Origin: SM23-28-2 sp964512285
GTDB taxonomy: Bacteria > Chloroflexota > Dehalococcoidia > SM23-28-2
Length of the DNA stretch: 64,000 nt
Assembly (NCBI GenBank): GCA_964512285.1
Contig: CAZEJO010000007.1
Coordinates: forward strand, 11,454 to 75,453
Direction of reading: 5' to 3'
In this document: positions 15,515 to 23,471 of the stretch, one piece after another
Position numbering within the stretch: position 1 is the first letter of the stretch
Layout of the letters: every line of letters begins with the position of its first letter
Notes under the pieces: generated by a model
Databases searched by the model: none
The model's input: only the letters and a program-made list of their open reading frames with translations
Told to the model about the DNA's origin: nothing
Position numbers and translations under genes: made by a program

Positions 15515-16633
15515 TCAGGCCAGCGGTTTGGTCATGGCGAGGTCTTCATACGCCTCGATTCCCTGCGCTCTCATCGCTAGCATGAAGGCTTGCGGATCGA
15601 GGCAGGCCTCGGGGGCGTAGACGCCGCCTTCCTTGACGGTTAGCTCTTTACGGCCCAGCATCTGTGTCCCTGCCGAGAGGCAGATGGCGGTGGCTTCGCG
15701 CATCTGGCCGACGCCACACACCATCCGGTGCACCCTTACTCCACCCTTCTCGCCCCACACGTCGATGCGCAGAGCCCCCGGCGCCGGCTGCTGCCCGGCT
15801 GTGAGGCGCTCGATGGGTGCAAAGAGGCGGGCCGTGCGATCGATGCGGCTCCCACGCGCGAACAGGCCCCGCTGGGCAGGCCATATGAACAGGCGGGCGC
15901 CGCGGCCGAAGCCCATGAAGAAGCTGCACTCCTCCATCTCAGGGATGAAGTGGGGAATCGTCACCGGTTCGCTGTGGCCCATGTTCCATAGCGTGATACG
16001 GCCGAAACGGGGGAACTCCACGTTCCGCTCTTCGCTGCAAGCGGGCACCAGCACTTGTCTCCCCTCGCGCCAGACGGCTACTTCGCCGCTGATGATGTTC
16101 AGCATATGCTTGAGGACCGCCTCGCCGCCGCCTGCATTCAAGGGCTGGAAGACGTTCACGTCCACCCGGCGCGTTCGGTCCATTTGCTGGGCCAGATAGC
16201 GGATGCACACGTTGGAGAGACCGGGGCTGGTGCCCAGGCCGGTGATGATGATGCGGCCCGCCTGGCGAGCAGGCTGGTCGAATTCGGCGAGCAGCGCCTG
16301 GGCAGCGCTCCACTCATCGCAGATGCTGGCGTAGTCGACGCCCGCTTCGATGGCTGCCGAGACCAGCTTGGTCTCGAACTGGTAGAAGGGGCCCAAGGTG
16401 GAAGCGGCCACATCGTAACCCTGCATTGCCTCGACGAGAGCGCTGTGGTCGTTGGCGTCCACCGCCTTGACGTCCACTCCAGCCCCGCGGCCGCGCAGGG
16501 CAGCGGCAAGCTTGTCGGACGCGGCGACATTGCGGTCAGCGATGGTCACGTGGTCGACGCCGGACGCGCTAACCAGGTCCTCGACAGCCCTGCTGCCCAC
16601 GTCTCCGGCGCCTCCGAAAACGATGATCCTCAT
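15515..16633 (-). CDS. Saccharopine dehydrogenase family NAD(P)-binding protein
   Basis: A 372-residue protein starting with a Rossmann motif (IIVFGGAGDVGSRAVEDL), then the middle segment DYASICDEW and TGLGTSPGLSNVCIRYLAQQ, which match the Lys9/saccharopine-reductase-like family. The family includes enzymes for lysine, homospermidine/carboxynorspermidine and others; the substrate here is unknown. ATG 16633 follows GGAGGCGGAAG. A family 1 inverted repeat lies directly upstream of it. Confidence 0.82.
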   Translation of the reverse strand: MRIIVFGGAGDVGSRAVEDLVSASGVDHVTIADRNVAASDKLAAALRGRGAGVDVKAVDANDHSALVEAMQGYDVAASTLGPFYQFETKLVSAAIEAGVDYASICDEWSAAQALLAEFDQPARQAGRIIITGLGTSPGLSNVCIRYLAQQMDRTRRVDVNVFQPLNAGGGEAVLKHMLNIISGEVAVWREGRQVLVPACSEERNVEFPRFGRITLWNMGHSEPVTIPHFIPEMEECSFFMGFGRGARLFIWPAQRGLFARGSRIDRTARLFAPIERLTAGQQPAPGALRIDVWGEKGGVRVHRMVCGVGQMREATAICLSAGTQMLGRKELTVKEGGVYAPEACLDPQAFMLAMRAQGIEAYEDLAMTKPLA

Positions 16634-16655
16634 CTTCCGCCTCCTTGCTCTATTC

Positions 16656-16740
16656 GCCCTTCGACAGGCTCAGGGTGAGCGGTCTTAAGTTGCTATGCAT
16701 GTTTCCGCTCGTGGTGAGCCTGTCGAACCATGAGCGGAGA
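16656..16740. repeat. Dispersed inverted-repeat element, family 1, copy c
   Basis: Two inverted arms of 23 bp, 16660-16682 (TTCGACAGGCTCAGGGTGAGCGG) and 16705-16727, differing at three or four positions, with a 22-bp centre. Same sequence family as the copies at 4095 and 13191. Confidence 0.75.
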
Positions 16741-16784
16741 TAATGGCCATTTCAACAGCCTCCCCACACTGCATCATACAGCGT

Positions 16785-17348
16785 TTAGGCCGATGTGGTA
16801 TGCAACCGGCCTCGAAGTCTTGCCAGCAGGTCGCTCTGCACCTGCGAGCGGTTGGTCTCGGTCAGCAGTATGACCTCGACCTCGGGACGCGCCTTGACAG
16901 CGTCTGCCCAGGGATGAGGGGCCAGCATGATGCTTGCCAGCACGGGTTTGCTGCTCTCCAGGGCTGATAGCACTGCTTGGCGAAATCGGTTTGAAAACAG
17001 CTCCATCTTGCCGATCTCGTCGATCACTATCAGGGCGGCCTCTGCTGTGGCTCGCTCGATGGCCGGCGCCCCCACGCCGTCGATAGCGTCCACATCCACT
17101 CCGTACTTGCTGACCTTGTGGCGGCTGGGGCTGTGGACGCTGGCCAGGGTGGCCGTCCGACCGTCCAGGGTGGCGAGAGCGAAGCCCTCACGCCGACCAC
17201 CGCGGCGGATCTCCTCGGTGTAGAAGCCGCCAGCGGCCACGCCCAGGTCTTCCACCAGGCGACGGATGAGGGTGGTCTTGCCGCAGCCGGGGCGGCCGGT
17301 CAGGAGAAAGGCGGTCTTGCTCTGAGGCATGGCCTGATGGGTGAACAA
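16785..17348 (-). CDS. THEP1-type nucleoside-triphosphatase
   Basis: A 187-residue P-loop NTPase of the THEP1/DUF265 family. Walker A is GRPGCGKTT near residues 18-26, Walker B is ALIVIDEIGKMEL, and the GGFYTEEIRRGGRREGF segment between them is diagnostic. THEP1 from Aquifex hydrolyses several NTPs; the cell role is unclear. The TTG start (17348) lies 9 nt after the macro-domain gene stop; ATG 17330 is an alternative. It is in one operon with the macro-domain gene. Confidence 0.85.
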   Translation of the reverse strand: MFTHQAMPQSKTAFLLTGRPGCGKTTLIRRLVEDLGVAAGGFYTEEIRRGGRREGFALATLDGRTATLASVHSPSRHKVSKYGVDVDAIDGVGAPAIERATAEAALIVIDEIGKMELFSNRFRQAVLSALESSKPVLASIMLAPHPWADAVKARPEVEVILLTETNRSQVQSDLLARLRGRLHTTSA

Positions 17349-17357
17349 CCTGGCCGC

Positions 17358-17876
17358 TCAGCCTGCGCTGGTGCCCTGAGCGGATCGCCACACTCTCTCG
17401 AAGGCCTGATAGGCTGGCTCGTCGTAGAGGACGAAGACGACGCGCTCCAGGCCGGTGCCGCTGGCGCTGTGCTCACGCACGGCATCGAGCATGATGCGAG
17501 CGCACTCTTCGAGGGAGAAGCCGCCCACGCCTGTGCCCAGGGCGGGAAAGGCGATGCTCTTCAACGCCAGCTCATCGGCTCGGCGCAGGCTGTTCTGGGT
17601 AGCCTGGCGGATCTTGTCGGCGTCGGTGCGAAGGTCTCGGCCCATAACCGCCGCGTGGATGACGTAGCGCGCCTTCAGACGGCCAGCGCCGGTAACAGCG
17701 GCCTCGCCGATGGGGATCGGCCCCTTGGCTACCGCTTCGTCCTCGATCTCTCTGCCGCCAGCGCGCTTGATCGCCCCGGCCACGCCGGCTCCCATCCAGA
17801 GGTGGTTATTGGCAGCGTTGACGATGGCGTCGGCGTCCTGCTGCGCGATGTCTGCTTTGACGAGGGTGATGTTCAT
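17358..17876 (-). CDS. Macro-domain protein (ADP-ribose-binding, YmdB-like)
   Basis: A 172-residue single macro domain. Key segments: VKADIAQQDADAIVNAANNHLWMGAGVAGAIKRAGG (adenosine and ribose binding, including the conserved Asn pair), GEAAVTGAGRLKARYVIHAA, and the phosphate loop ALGTGVGGFSLEE. Such proteins remove or bind ADP-ribose, or deacetylate O-acetyl-ADP-ribose. ATG 17876 follows CAGGAGGGAAGGGGC; 14 more in-frame residues upstream are not family-like. It precedes the THEP1 NTPase gene. Confidence 0.9.
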   Translation of the reverse strand: MNITLVKADIAQQDADAIVNAANNHLWMGAGVAGAIKRAGGREIEDEAVAKGPIPIGEAAVTGAGRLKARYVIHAAVMGRDLRTDADKIRQATQNSLRRADELALKSIAFPALGTGVGGFSLEECARIMLDAVREHSASGTGLERVVFVLYDEPAYQAFERVWRSAQGTSAG

Positions 17877-18023
17877 GCCCCTTCCCTCCTGACGAGGAAC
17901 TGTGCGACCTGGCCGCACACGCCTACCGGCCTCATCCTGGCCGCACCCACAAGGTCTGGCAAAGAGGAGAGAGGCAGTCTACCACCGCTAGGAATCAGGC
18001 GAGGACGTTGCGAGTGAGTAGCT

Positions 18024-18464
18024 CTAATCGAAGGGCGAGTCGCTCAAGTACGTCGTCCAACAGGCGTCGGCCTCTGCCTGAAAGCTGTCATAGGCCGCTT
18101 GGTAGGTCTGGTATTCGACACTGAACTGATCGTAAGTCATGTTCTCAGACAGGTAGGCATCGTAGTTTGCGGATAGCTCCCACTCGGCGTCCCTTAGGTC
18201 GGCGGTGGCATCGTCCATGCAGGCGTAATAGTCCGTTCTGGCGTACAGCTCCTGGATATCCAGGTCCTCGACAGCGCCAGGCACTTCTATTTGGGAAAGC
18301 CGGTCTTCTAGACTTGCTACATCAGCCTCCAACGCCTGGAGATCTGACGACATGTCGTCCAGCGAACGCTCGAGCTCGTCCACGTTGTCGCTACCGCTGT
18401 CGCAGCCAATAAGCAGCGAGGCTAGCGCTGCCAGTGCGAACACAAGAACGCCCAGTCGCTTCAT
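18024..18464 (-). CDS. Coiled-coil lipoprotein, unknown function
   Basis: A 146-residue protein with a lipoprotein signal: MKRLG, hydrophobic core, lipobox LIGC at residues 18-21. The mature part has a Leu-heptad coiled coil at about 28-60 (DELERSLDDMSSDLQALEAD and on), like Lpp-type spacers, then an acidic Tyr-rich region with Cys pairs. It is probably envelope-bound. Single-gene unit with an AGGAGGGTGACC ribosome site. Confidence 0.7.
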   Translation of the reverse strand: MKRLGVLVFALAALASLLIGCDSGSDNVDELERSLDDMSSDLQALEADVASLEDRLSQIEVPGAVEDLDIQELYARTDYYACMDDATADLRDAEWELSANYDAYLSENMTYDQFSVEYQTYQAAYDSFQAEADACWTTYLSDSPFD

Positions 18465-18574
18465 CGGTCACCCTCCTCTTTGAACCGTCTTCTTTCTGCT
18501 CGAGAATATCAGGCCGTCGTCGGTGCTCCATTCTACTGACGCTCGCTAGCGCTGGCAAGGGGGCGGGCTGACAG

Positions 18575-19363
18575 CTAGCGGGACATCAGGAACAGGGTAC
18601 CCCACATGGCGGTGACCACCAGCCAGTGGAAGACCACGCAGCTAGCCAGGTTGCCGCTGCGCTGGCGCAAGAGGCCTAAGAAAAGACCGCCCAGGAACAG
18701 GCCGACCAGGGAGACTAGCTGGGCCAGCGCAGCAAGAGCCGCGGGTGAGGCCACCTCGGTGCCCTGGATAGTGCGGAAGCTGATGACTAGGTGCCAGAGG
18801 GCGAAGGTAAGGCTAGAGGCCATGAGGGCCTGTCGCTGACCCCAGGCCACGGTCATCTTGGCCAGCAGGACGCCTCGAAAGAGGACCTCTTCGAAGAAGG
18901 AGGTGCCCAGCGGTTGGCGTACCAAGGCCCAGGAGAGGAATCCTCCCCATGTCTCTTCCTTCATCTCCTCGGGGTCGATGCCGTTGCTCAGTCCCAGGGG
19001 GAATGCGAAGTAAAGCACGACGGGGAGGATAACGACTGTTCCCAAGGCTGCTCCCACCAGGGCGCTCCTGCCAGCGTTGGCAGAGGTGATGCCCAAGGTG
19101 GGCAGGGACATGCCTTCGATTCTCACCGCCCATAGAACCAGCAGACCCAGAACAGCCAGGCTGGCCGGGATAAAGGCCCAGTCGAAGCCAGTGCGGATGC
19201 CGTTGGGGGGTAGGGAGACCAGATTGCCGTAAGCGATGATGAGCAGGGCCAGAATCGCAGCGATCGCCGTGTGTCGCCCGATGACGGGGATAGCCCTGGC
19301 TAGAGCCGGGGGACGAGCGCCCGAGCTCGTCTCTTGGTCACCGATGGGCGGTTGCAGAGTCAC
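18575..19363 (-). CDS. CPBP-family intramembrane glutamic endopeptidase (CAAX-protease-like)
   Basis: A 262-residue membrane protein with about seven hydrophobic segments. The ABI/CPBP motifs are present: FFEEVLFRGVLLAKM (EExxxR) near residue 160 and LTFALWHL (FxxxH) about 30 residues later. The family cleaves membrane peptides; bacterial members include bacteriocin self-immunity and unknown roles. GTG start at 19363. A TATAGT box ends 11 nt upstream of it, so the mRNA leader would be only about 5 nt. Confidence 0.82.
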   Translation of the reverse strand: MTLQPPIGDQETSSGARPPALARAIPVIGRHTAIAAILALLIIAYGNLVSLPPNGIRTGFDWAFIPASLAVLGLLVLWAVRIEGMSLPTLGITSANAGRSALVGAALGTVVILPVVLYFAFPLGLSNGIDPEEMKEETWGGFLSWALVRQPLGTSFFEEVLFRGVLLAKMTVAWGQRQALMASSLTFALWHLVISFRTIQGTEVASPAALAALAQLVSLVGLFLGGLFLGLLRQRSGNLASCVVFHWLVVTAMWGTLFLMSR

Positions 19364-19374
19364 GACCTCTGTAT

Positions 19375-19380
19375 ACTATA
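19375..19380 (-). promoter_or_regulatory. -10 element of the CPBP gene
   Basis: TATAGT on the minus strand, 11 nt from the GTG start; implies a leaderless or nearly leaderless mRNA. Confidence 0.4.
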
Positions 19381-19510
19381 GACGCAGCTTCCCCTCGCGC
19401 CAATACGGGCTGCTCGCTGTCTCCCCGTTCTTAGGGAAATGCTGCGGGTGGCAATGAGAGAACCGTAGCTGCTAAGGGGCACGCTACAGCGCACGAGGGT
19501 CGATTAAGGG

Positions 19511-19639
19511 CAAAAGGAAAACTCCCAAGGAACCTTCTTGCTTCTTCCGCCCTCTGGTTTCCCGCCGAAGCATCCACTTGCGCTTCGGCTTCGCCAGTTC
19601 CCCTTTAGGCGGTTCAGCCTAGTTAGCCCCTTGGGAGCA
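19511..19639 (-). ncRNA. Candidate stand-alone structured RNA, about 118 nt plus terminator tail
   Basis: Read on the minus strand from about 19639. The ends pair as CUCCCAAGG (19637-19629) with CCUUGGGAG (19530-19522), followed by UUUUCCUUUU, an intrinsic terminator tail. Inside are a UAGGC/GCCUA hairpin (19621-19606) and a strong GCCGAAGC/GCUUCGGC hairpin (19589-19564) enclosed by CUGG/CCAG. The promoter at 19675-19646 starts transcription at the foot of the outer stem. There is no ORF. I compared it by eye with 5S rRNA, SRP RNA, RNase P RNA, tmRNA and common riboswitch cores and found no match. A short 6S-like RNA is a possible reading because the ends pair around an open middle. Confidence 0.65.
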
Positions 19640-19645
19640 ACTCTT

Positions 19646-19675
19646 ATTATCTCTCAAAACTGGGTAAGCTGTCAA
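19646..19675 (-). promoter_or_regulatory. Promoter of the candidate RNA gene
   Basis: On the minus strand TTGACA (19675-19670), 18-bp spacer, GATAAT (19651-19646). Eleven of twelve consensus bases match. Confidence 0.7.
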
Positions 19676-19778
19676 GAGGGAGAGTGGTGGCTAGGAGGTC
19701 GTGAGAGCGAATTTCGCGGCGATTGGCCCCCGTCTGCTCCCGCTATCTGGCATAAGGCCGATATTCTGCCCCACTAAC

Positions 19779-20708
19779 CTACGACAGGGCCTCGTCTTTA
19801 AGTACGCCGATGAAGGGGAGATTACGGTAACGCTGGTGGTAGTCCAGCCCGTATCCCACTACGAACTCGTCGGGTACCTCAAAGCCGATGTAGTCCAGAG
19901 GCACGTCCACCAGACGGCGTGCTCGTTTGTCCAGGAGAGCGCAGACTTTGAGCGAGGCCGGTCGGTGCGACTGCAGGCGCTCCAGAACACGATTCAGGGT
20001 CATCCCAGTATCGACGATGTCCTCCACCAGGAGGACGTGCTGGTCGGTGATACTCAGGTCGAGGTCTTTCAGGATCTTCACCGCGCCACCGCTGTCCCCT
20101 TCGTACGAGGAGATGGCCATGAAGTCCACGGATACCGGCAGGGAGGTGTGTCGGAGCAGGTCGGCCATGAAGAAGAAGACGCCCTTGAGAATACCCACCG
20201 CCACTGGCGACTGGCCGCTGTAATCGCGGGAGATCTGGGCGCCTAGCTCGGCCACGCGCCGCTGGATCTGCCTGGCGCTGGCCAGGACGCGGTCGATCTC
20301 GGGCACCTTTTTCGCATCGGGTGGGCCGTATCCGTACTTGGCCAGCAGGCGCAGGTAGTCCCTCTTATTCAGCAGCTTGACGTTGACCTGCGGATAGAGC
20401 TCACGCAACATGCGCACCTTGTGGTTCTTCTCGGTGATGAGCTTCTGCCTGAGGGTGGTAAGCTCTATGTAGAGATTGAGGTCAGGCAGGAAGAAGTCGG
20501 GGGTGAACGCCTCCAGGATGCGTTCGCCTTTCCGCCGCAAGGGGAAGGTACTGGGCTCGTACAGCCAGGAGATGCCGTAGAAATCGAGGATGCGGGCGAA
20601 TTCGGCCTCGCTCTCGTGGGCGAACTGCACCCGCGCGGCCCTGAGGGAGGCCGGCGGCGACATGGGCTTGGCCGCCGCTGAGCGCCTCGCTGGCGAACGT
20701 TTGGCCAT
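19779..20708 (-). CDS. hpt: Hypoxanthine phosphoribosyltransferase with N-terminal nuclease-fold domain
   Basis: A 309-residue two-domain protein. Residues about 27-125 look like a PD-(D/E)xK/Vsr-type nuclease fold: HESEAEFARILDFYGI (Glu35), FTPDFFLPDLNLYIELT (Asp71, Glu82), then a Lys-rich helix, KNHKVRMLRELYPQVNVKLL. Residues about 135-309 are a type I phosphoribosyltransferase: GILKGVFFFMADLL, VDFMAISSYEG, and the PRPP loop VLLVEDIVDTGMTL (225-238). HPRT salvages hypoxanthine or guanine with PRPP. Usual bacterial HPRT is about 180 residues; the extra 120 are the N-terminal domain. I do not know what the extra domain does. Confidence 0.85.
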   Translation of the reverse strand: MAKRSPARRSAAAKPMSPPASLRAARVQFAHESEAEFARILDFYGISWLYEPSTFPLRRKGERILEAFTPDFFLPDLNLYIELTTLRQKLITEKNHKVRMLRELYPQVNVKLLNKRDYLRLLAKYGYGPPDAKKVPEIDRVLASARQIQRRVAELGAQISRDYSGQSPVAVGILKGVFFFMADLLRHTSLPVSVDFMAISSYEGDSGGAVKILKDLDLSITDQHVLLVEDIVDTGMTLNRVLERLQSHRPASLKVCALLDKRARRLVDVPLDYIGFEVPDEFVVGYGLDYHQRYRNLPFIGVLKDEALS

Positions 20709-20776
20709 TCCAACTCTATTCTAACTCGTTTAGAAGCTATGTTCCACCGGAGGCTCTTGCTCAACCTTCCAACTAC

Positions 20777-20805
20777 TTGATAGGGTTCGCCCAGTCGTAT
20801 ATTAT
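20777..20805 (+). promoter_or_regulatory. Promoter of the dehydrogenase-aminotransferase operon
   Basis: TTGATA (20777-20782), 17-bp spacer, TATTAT (20800-20805); 10 of 12 consensus bases. It gives a leader of about 145 nt before the ATG at 20957. Confidence 0.6.
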
Positions 20806-20956
20806 GATCAGGTTATAGCTTGAGCTTTCCCTTGGACGGTATGGGTATATGCTAGGAGTTGCTCGACGAAGGGGGCTAGTGGTGGCTCAGGATCGCGCTG
20901 GATAACTTGGGTTGCTAGGAATGCATTCGGCAGGCGAATCGGTGGGAGGCGTCACC

Positions 20957-22009
20957 ATGCAGGAGAAATTCCGCACTATCCACTATGGCATTGGTGCCGT
21001 CGGCGCCGAGGTCCTCAGGGTGGCGTTGCAGCGGCAGGACATCCAGGTAGTGGGGGCCATCGATACCCATCCGGCTAAGGCTGGCCGCGAGCTGGGGGAA
21101 GTCCTGGGTCTCGGCCGCCATCTGGGCATCACCATCAGCTATGATGCGGAGTTCCTGCTTCGGGGCACGTCGGCGGACGTGGTGGTGCAAGCGACCACCT
21201 CTCATCTGATAACGGTCTATCCCCAGTTAGTCCAGGCGGTGGCTAGCGAGAAGAACGTTATCTCCAGTTGTGAGGAGCTGTCCTACCCCTGGACCGGCCA
21301 GGGCGAGCTGGCCCGCAAGCTGGACAGGAAGGCCAAAGAAGCCGGCGTCACTGTTCTGGGAGCCGGCGCCAACCCCGGCTTCGTGATGGATGTCCTGCCT
21401 CTGGTACTCACCAGTACCTGCCAGGAGGTGCGGTCTATCGCTATCACTCGGGTGGTGGACACATCGACGCGGCGGCTGCAACTGCAGATAAAGACGGGTG
21501 CGGGGCTATCTCCCCAGGAGTTTCGCTTTCGGGTCTCCGATGGGTCGATAGGCCACGTAGGGCTCAAAGAGTCGCTCTTCATGATTGCCGAGACAATGGG
21601 CTGGTCGCTCGACGAGGTGAAGGAGTCGATCGAGCCGGTTATAGCGACGCGCCGTTGGGAGACAGGCGCCTTTATCGTGGAGAAGGGGCGCGTGGCTGGG
21701 TTGCGCCAGACGGCAGTCGCCATGGCAGGCGACCGGGAGGCCATTCGCCTCGAGCTGCAAATGTCGTTGGGGGCTGAGCAGCCGCGCGATTCGATAGTCA
21801 TCGATGGCAAGCCTCCCATCAAACTAACGATAGCCGGCGGTATCCAGGGCGACCAGGCCGCGGCGGCCATAATCGTGAACCTGATCCCGGCGGTGGTGAA
21901 GGCCCGACCCGGCCTGCTGACCATGCGCGACCTTCCCTTCATCCCCTGGTGGAGCGCGCGTGGCTGGTGGAAGGAAGTGCCCGATGACGAGCATCTTAGA
22001 GTCCTATAG
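20957..22009 (+). CDS. Dihydrodipicolinate-reductase-like dehydrogenase
   Basis: A 350-residue NAD(P)-binding enzyme with a Rossmann start (HYGIGAVGAEVLR), VVGAIDTHPAK, VVVQATTSH, and the middle block VLGAGANPGFVMDVLPLVL. These match the group of DapB-like proteins that includes 2,4-diaminopentanoate dehydrogenase; true DapB is shorter (about 270) and has a different C-terminus. ATG 20957 has GGGAGG 8 nt upstream. Its 3' end overlaps the aminotransferase gene by 26 nt, so they work together, probably on an amino or diamino acid. Confidence 0.75.
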   Translation: MQEKFRTIHYGIGAVGAEVLRVALQRQDIQVVGAIDTHPAKAGRELGEVLGLGRHLGITISYDAEFLLRGTSADVVVQATTSHLITVYPQLVQAVASEKNVISSCEELSYPWTGQGELARKLDRKAKEAGVTVLGAGANPGFVMDVLPLVLTSTCQEVRSIAITRVVDTSTRRLQLQIKTGAGLSPQEFRFRVSDGSIGHVGLKESLFMIAETMGWSLDEVKESIEPVIATRRWETGAFIVEKGRVAGLRQTAVAMAGDREAIRLELQMSLGAEQPRDSIVIDGKPPIKLTIAGGIQGDQAAAAIIVNLIPAVVKARPGLLTMRDLPFIPWWSARGWWKEVPDDEHLRVL

Positions 22010-23345
22010 CAGCCTCCACCCCCGGTCGGTCCAGCTCTACCAGCAGGCCCTCCAGACATTCCCCAGCGGGGTCACTCACGACGTTCGCTTCCTGCCGCCT
22101 TTCCCTCTGTACGTCGACCGAGCTCAGGGATGCCGCAAGTGGGACGTCGACGGTAACGAGATCGTCGACTACGTTATGGGCCATGGAGCCCTCATACTGG
22201 GGCACAGCCATCCGCTGCTGGTGGAGGCGGTGAATGGCCAGATAGCGAAGGGCACTCACTACGGCGCTTGCCACGAGCTGGAGCTGGCCTGGGCGAACTG
22301 GGTACGGCGGCTCATACCCTCGGCGGAGAAGGTGCGCTTCACCAACTCGGGCACCGAAGCCACCCTCATGGCCATCCGCCTGGCGCGGGCCTACACGGGT
22401 CGTGACAAGATCCTGAAGTTCGACTATCACTTCCACGGCTGGCATGACAATGTGATGGGCGCCCGCTACGTCGAGTCCGACGTGCAGCGGGTGTCCGGCG
22501 TGCCGATGGGTACCCTTGAGAACCAGGTGACGATCCCCCAGAACGATATGGCGCTGGTGGAGCGCACCCTGGCCGAGGACCATGATATCGCCGCTGTCAT
22601 CATCGAACCCAGCGGCGCTTCCTGGGGCACCCTGCCGCTGGTCGGAGGCTTCCTGGCCCAACTGCGGGAGGTGACTCAGCGTCACGGGGTGCTGCTCATC
22701 TTCGACGAGGTGGTGACTGGCTTCCGCCTCTCGCCGGGTGGTGCCCAGAAGCTATACGGCGTCCTGCCCGACCTGACTTGCCTGGCCAAGATCGTAGGGG
22801 GTGGCCTGCCCGGCGCCGCCGTGGCCGGGAAGCGTGAGATTCTCGCTCTCATAGAGTTCAGCCAGGATATGGATTGGAACCTCTCCCGTCGCATCTTCCA
22901 TCCGGGTACGTACAACGCTAACCCGCTGTCGGCGGCTGCTGGCTCGGCCATGCTCTCCCACATTGCCGACGGCCGCCCCCAGGCTCACGCCGACGCTATG
23001 AACCGGCGCCTGGTGCAGGCGATGAACAAGGCGCTGGAGAGGAGGGAGATCCGCGGCTGTGTCTATGGCCTCTCCTCCATGTTCCACATCGCGCTGGGCG
23101 AGGATTGCCCCCGGATCAGAGACGGCATCGAGTGGCCTTGGCACTCCGCCAACGGCGCTTCTCCTCCTCGCACGAGCCTGGACATAGCCCTGGCCCTCAA
23201 GCGGGGCTGCCTCAATAACGGCGTCGACCTGATGGGCTTCAGCGGCGGGCTGGTCTCCGCCGTCCATCAGCCGGCGGACATCGACTTCACCGTCGAGGCT
23301 TTCGACAAGACTCTCGCTCAGATGCAGGAAGAGGGCATCCTCTAG
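21984..23345 (+). CDS. Class III aminotransferase, glutamate-1-semialdehyde-aminomutase-like
   Basis: A 453-residue PLP enzyme of fold type I. Seen: GHSHPLLVEAV, FTNSGTEATLMAIRLARAYTGRDKI, HFHGWHDN (PLP-stacking region), IIEPSGASWG, LLIFDEVVTGFR (Asp for the PLP nitrogen) and LAKIVGGGLPGAAVAGK with the Schiff-base Lys. Sequence is HemL-like, but HemL is usually near haem genes and none are here; pairing with the upstream dehydrogenase suggests an amino-acid mutase or transaminase. ATG 21984 lies inside the upstream gene behind GGAAGGAAG. Confidence 0.82.
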   Translation: MTSILESYSSLHPRSVQLYQQALQTFPSGVTHDVRFLPPFPLYVDRAQGCRKWDVDGNEIVDYVMGHGALILGHSHPLLVEAVNGQIAKGTHYGACHELELAWANWVRRLIPSAEKVRFTNSGTEATLMAIRLARAYTGRDKILKFDYHFHGWHDNVMGARYVESDVQRVSGVPMGTLENQVTIPQNDMALVERTLAEDHDIAAVIIEPSGASWGTLPLVGGFLAQLREVTQRHGVLLIFDEVVTGFRLSPGGAQKLYGVLPDLTCLAKIVGGGLPGAAVAGKREILALIEFSQDMDWNLSRRIFHPGTYNANPLSAAAGSAMLSHIADGRPQAHADAMNRRLVQAMNKALERREIRGCVYGLSSMFHIALGEDCPRIRDGIEWPWHSANGASPPRTSLDIALALKRGCLNNGVDLMGFSGGLVSAVHQPADIDFTVEAFDKTLAQMQEEGIL

Positions 23346-23458
23346 CGGTTGAGCCGCAAGGCATCACTGCGGCGGGTCCGGCTGCCAGGCACAGCGCCAC
23401 GATCACGGCCTGGAGCGCTCCAACCCAAACGGCTACCCGTCTAACACAGGTGCCATGC

Positions 23459-23464
23459 TATAAT
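23459..23464 (+). promoter_or_regulatory. -10 element (TATAAT) of the MFS gene
   Basis: Perfect TATAAT ending 7 nt before the GTG start at 23472, so transcription would begin at or next to the start codon. Confidence 0.5.
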
Positions 23465-23471
23465 TCTGGCT

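Noticed and set aside
17118..18017. 299-codon plus-strand frame
   Set aside because: Covers THEP1 and macro-domain genes on the other strand, which have full motifs.
19511..19639. Candidate RNA as 5S rRNA, SRP RNA or tmRNA
   Set aside because: Lacks CCGAACUC-like 5S core, the GGUCAGG/GGAA/AGCAGCC SRP core, and tRNA-like ends.
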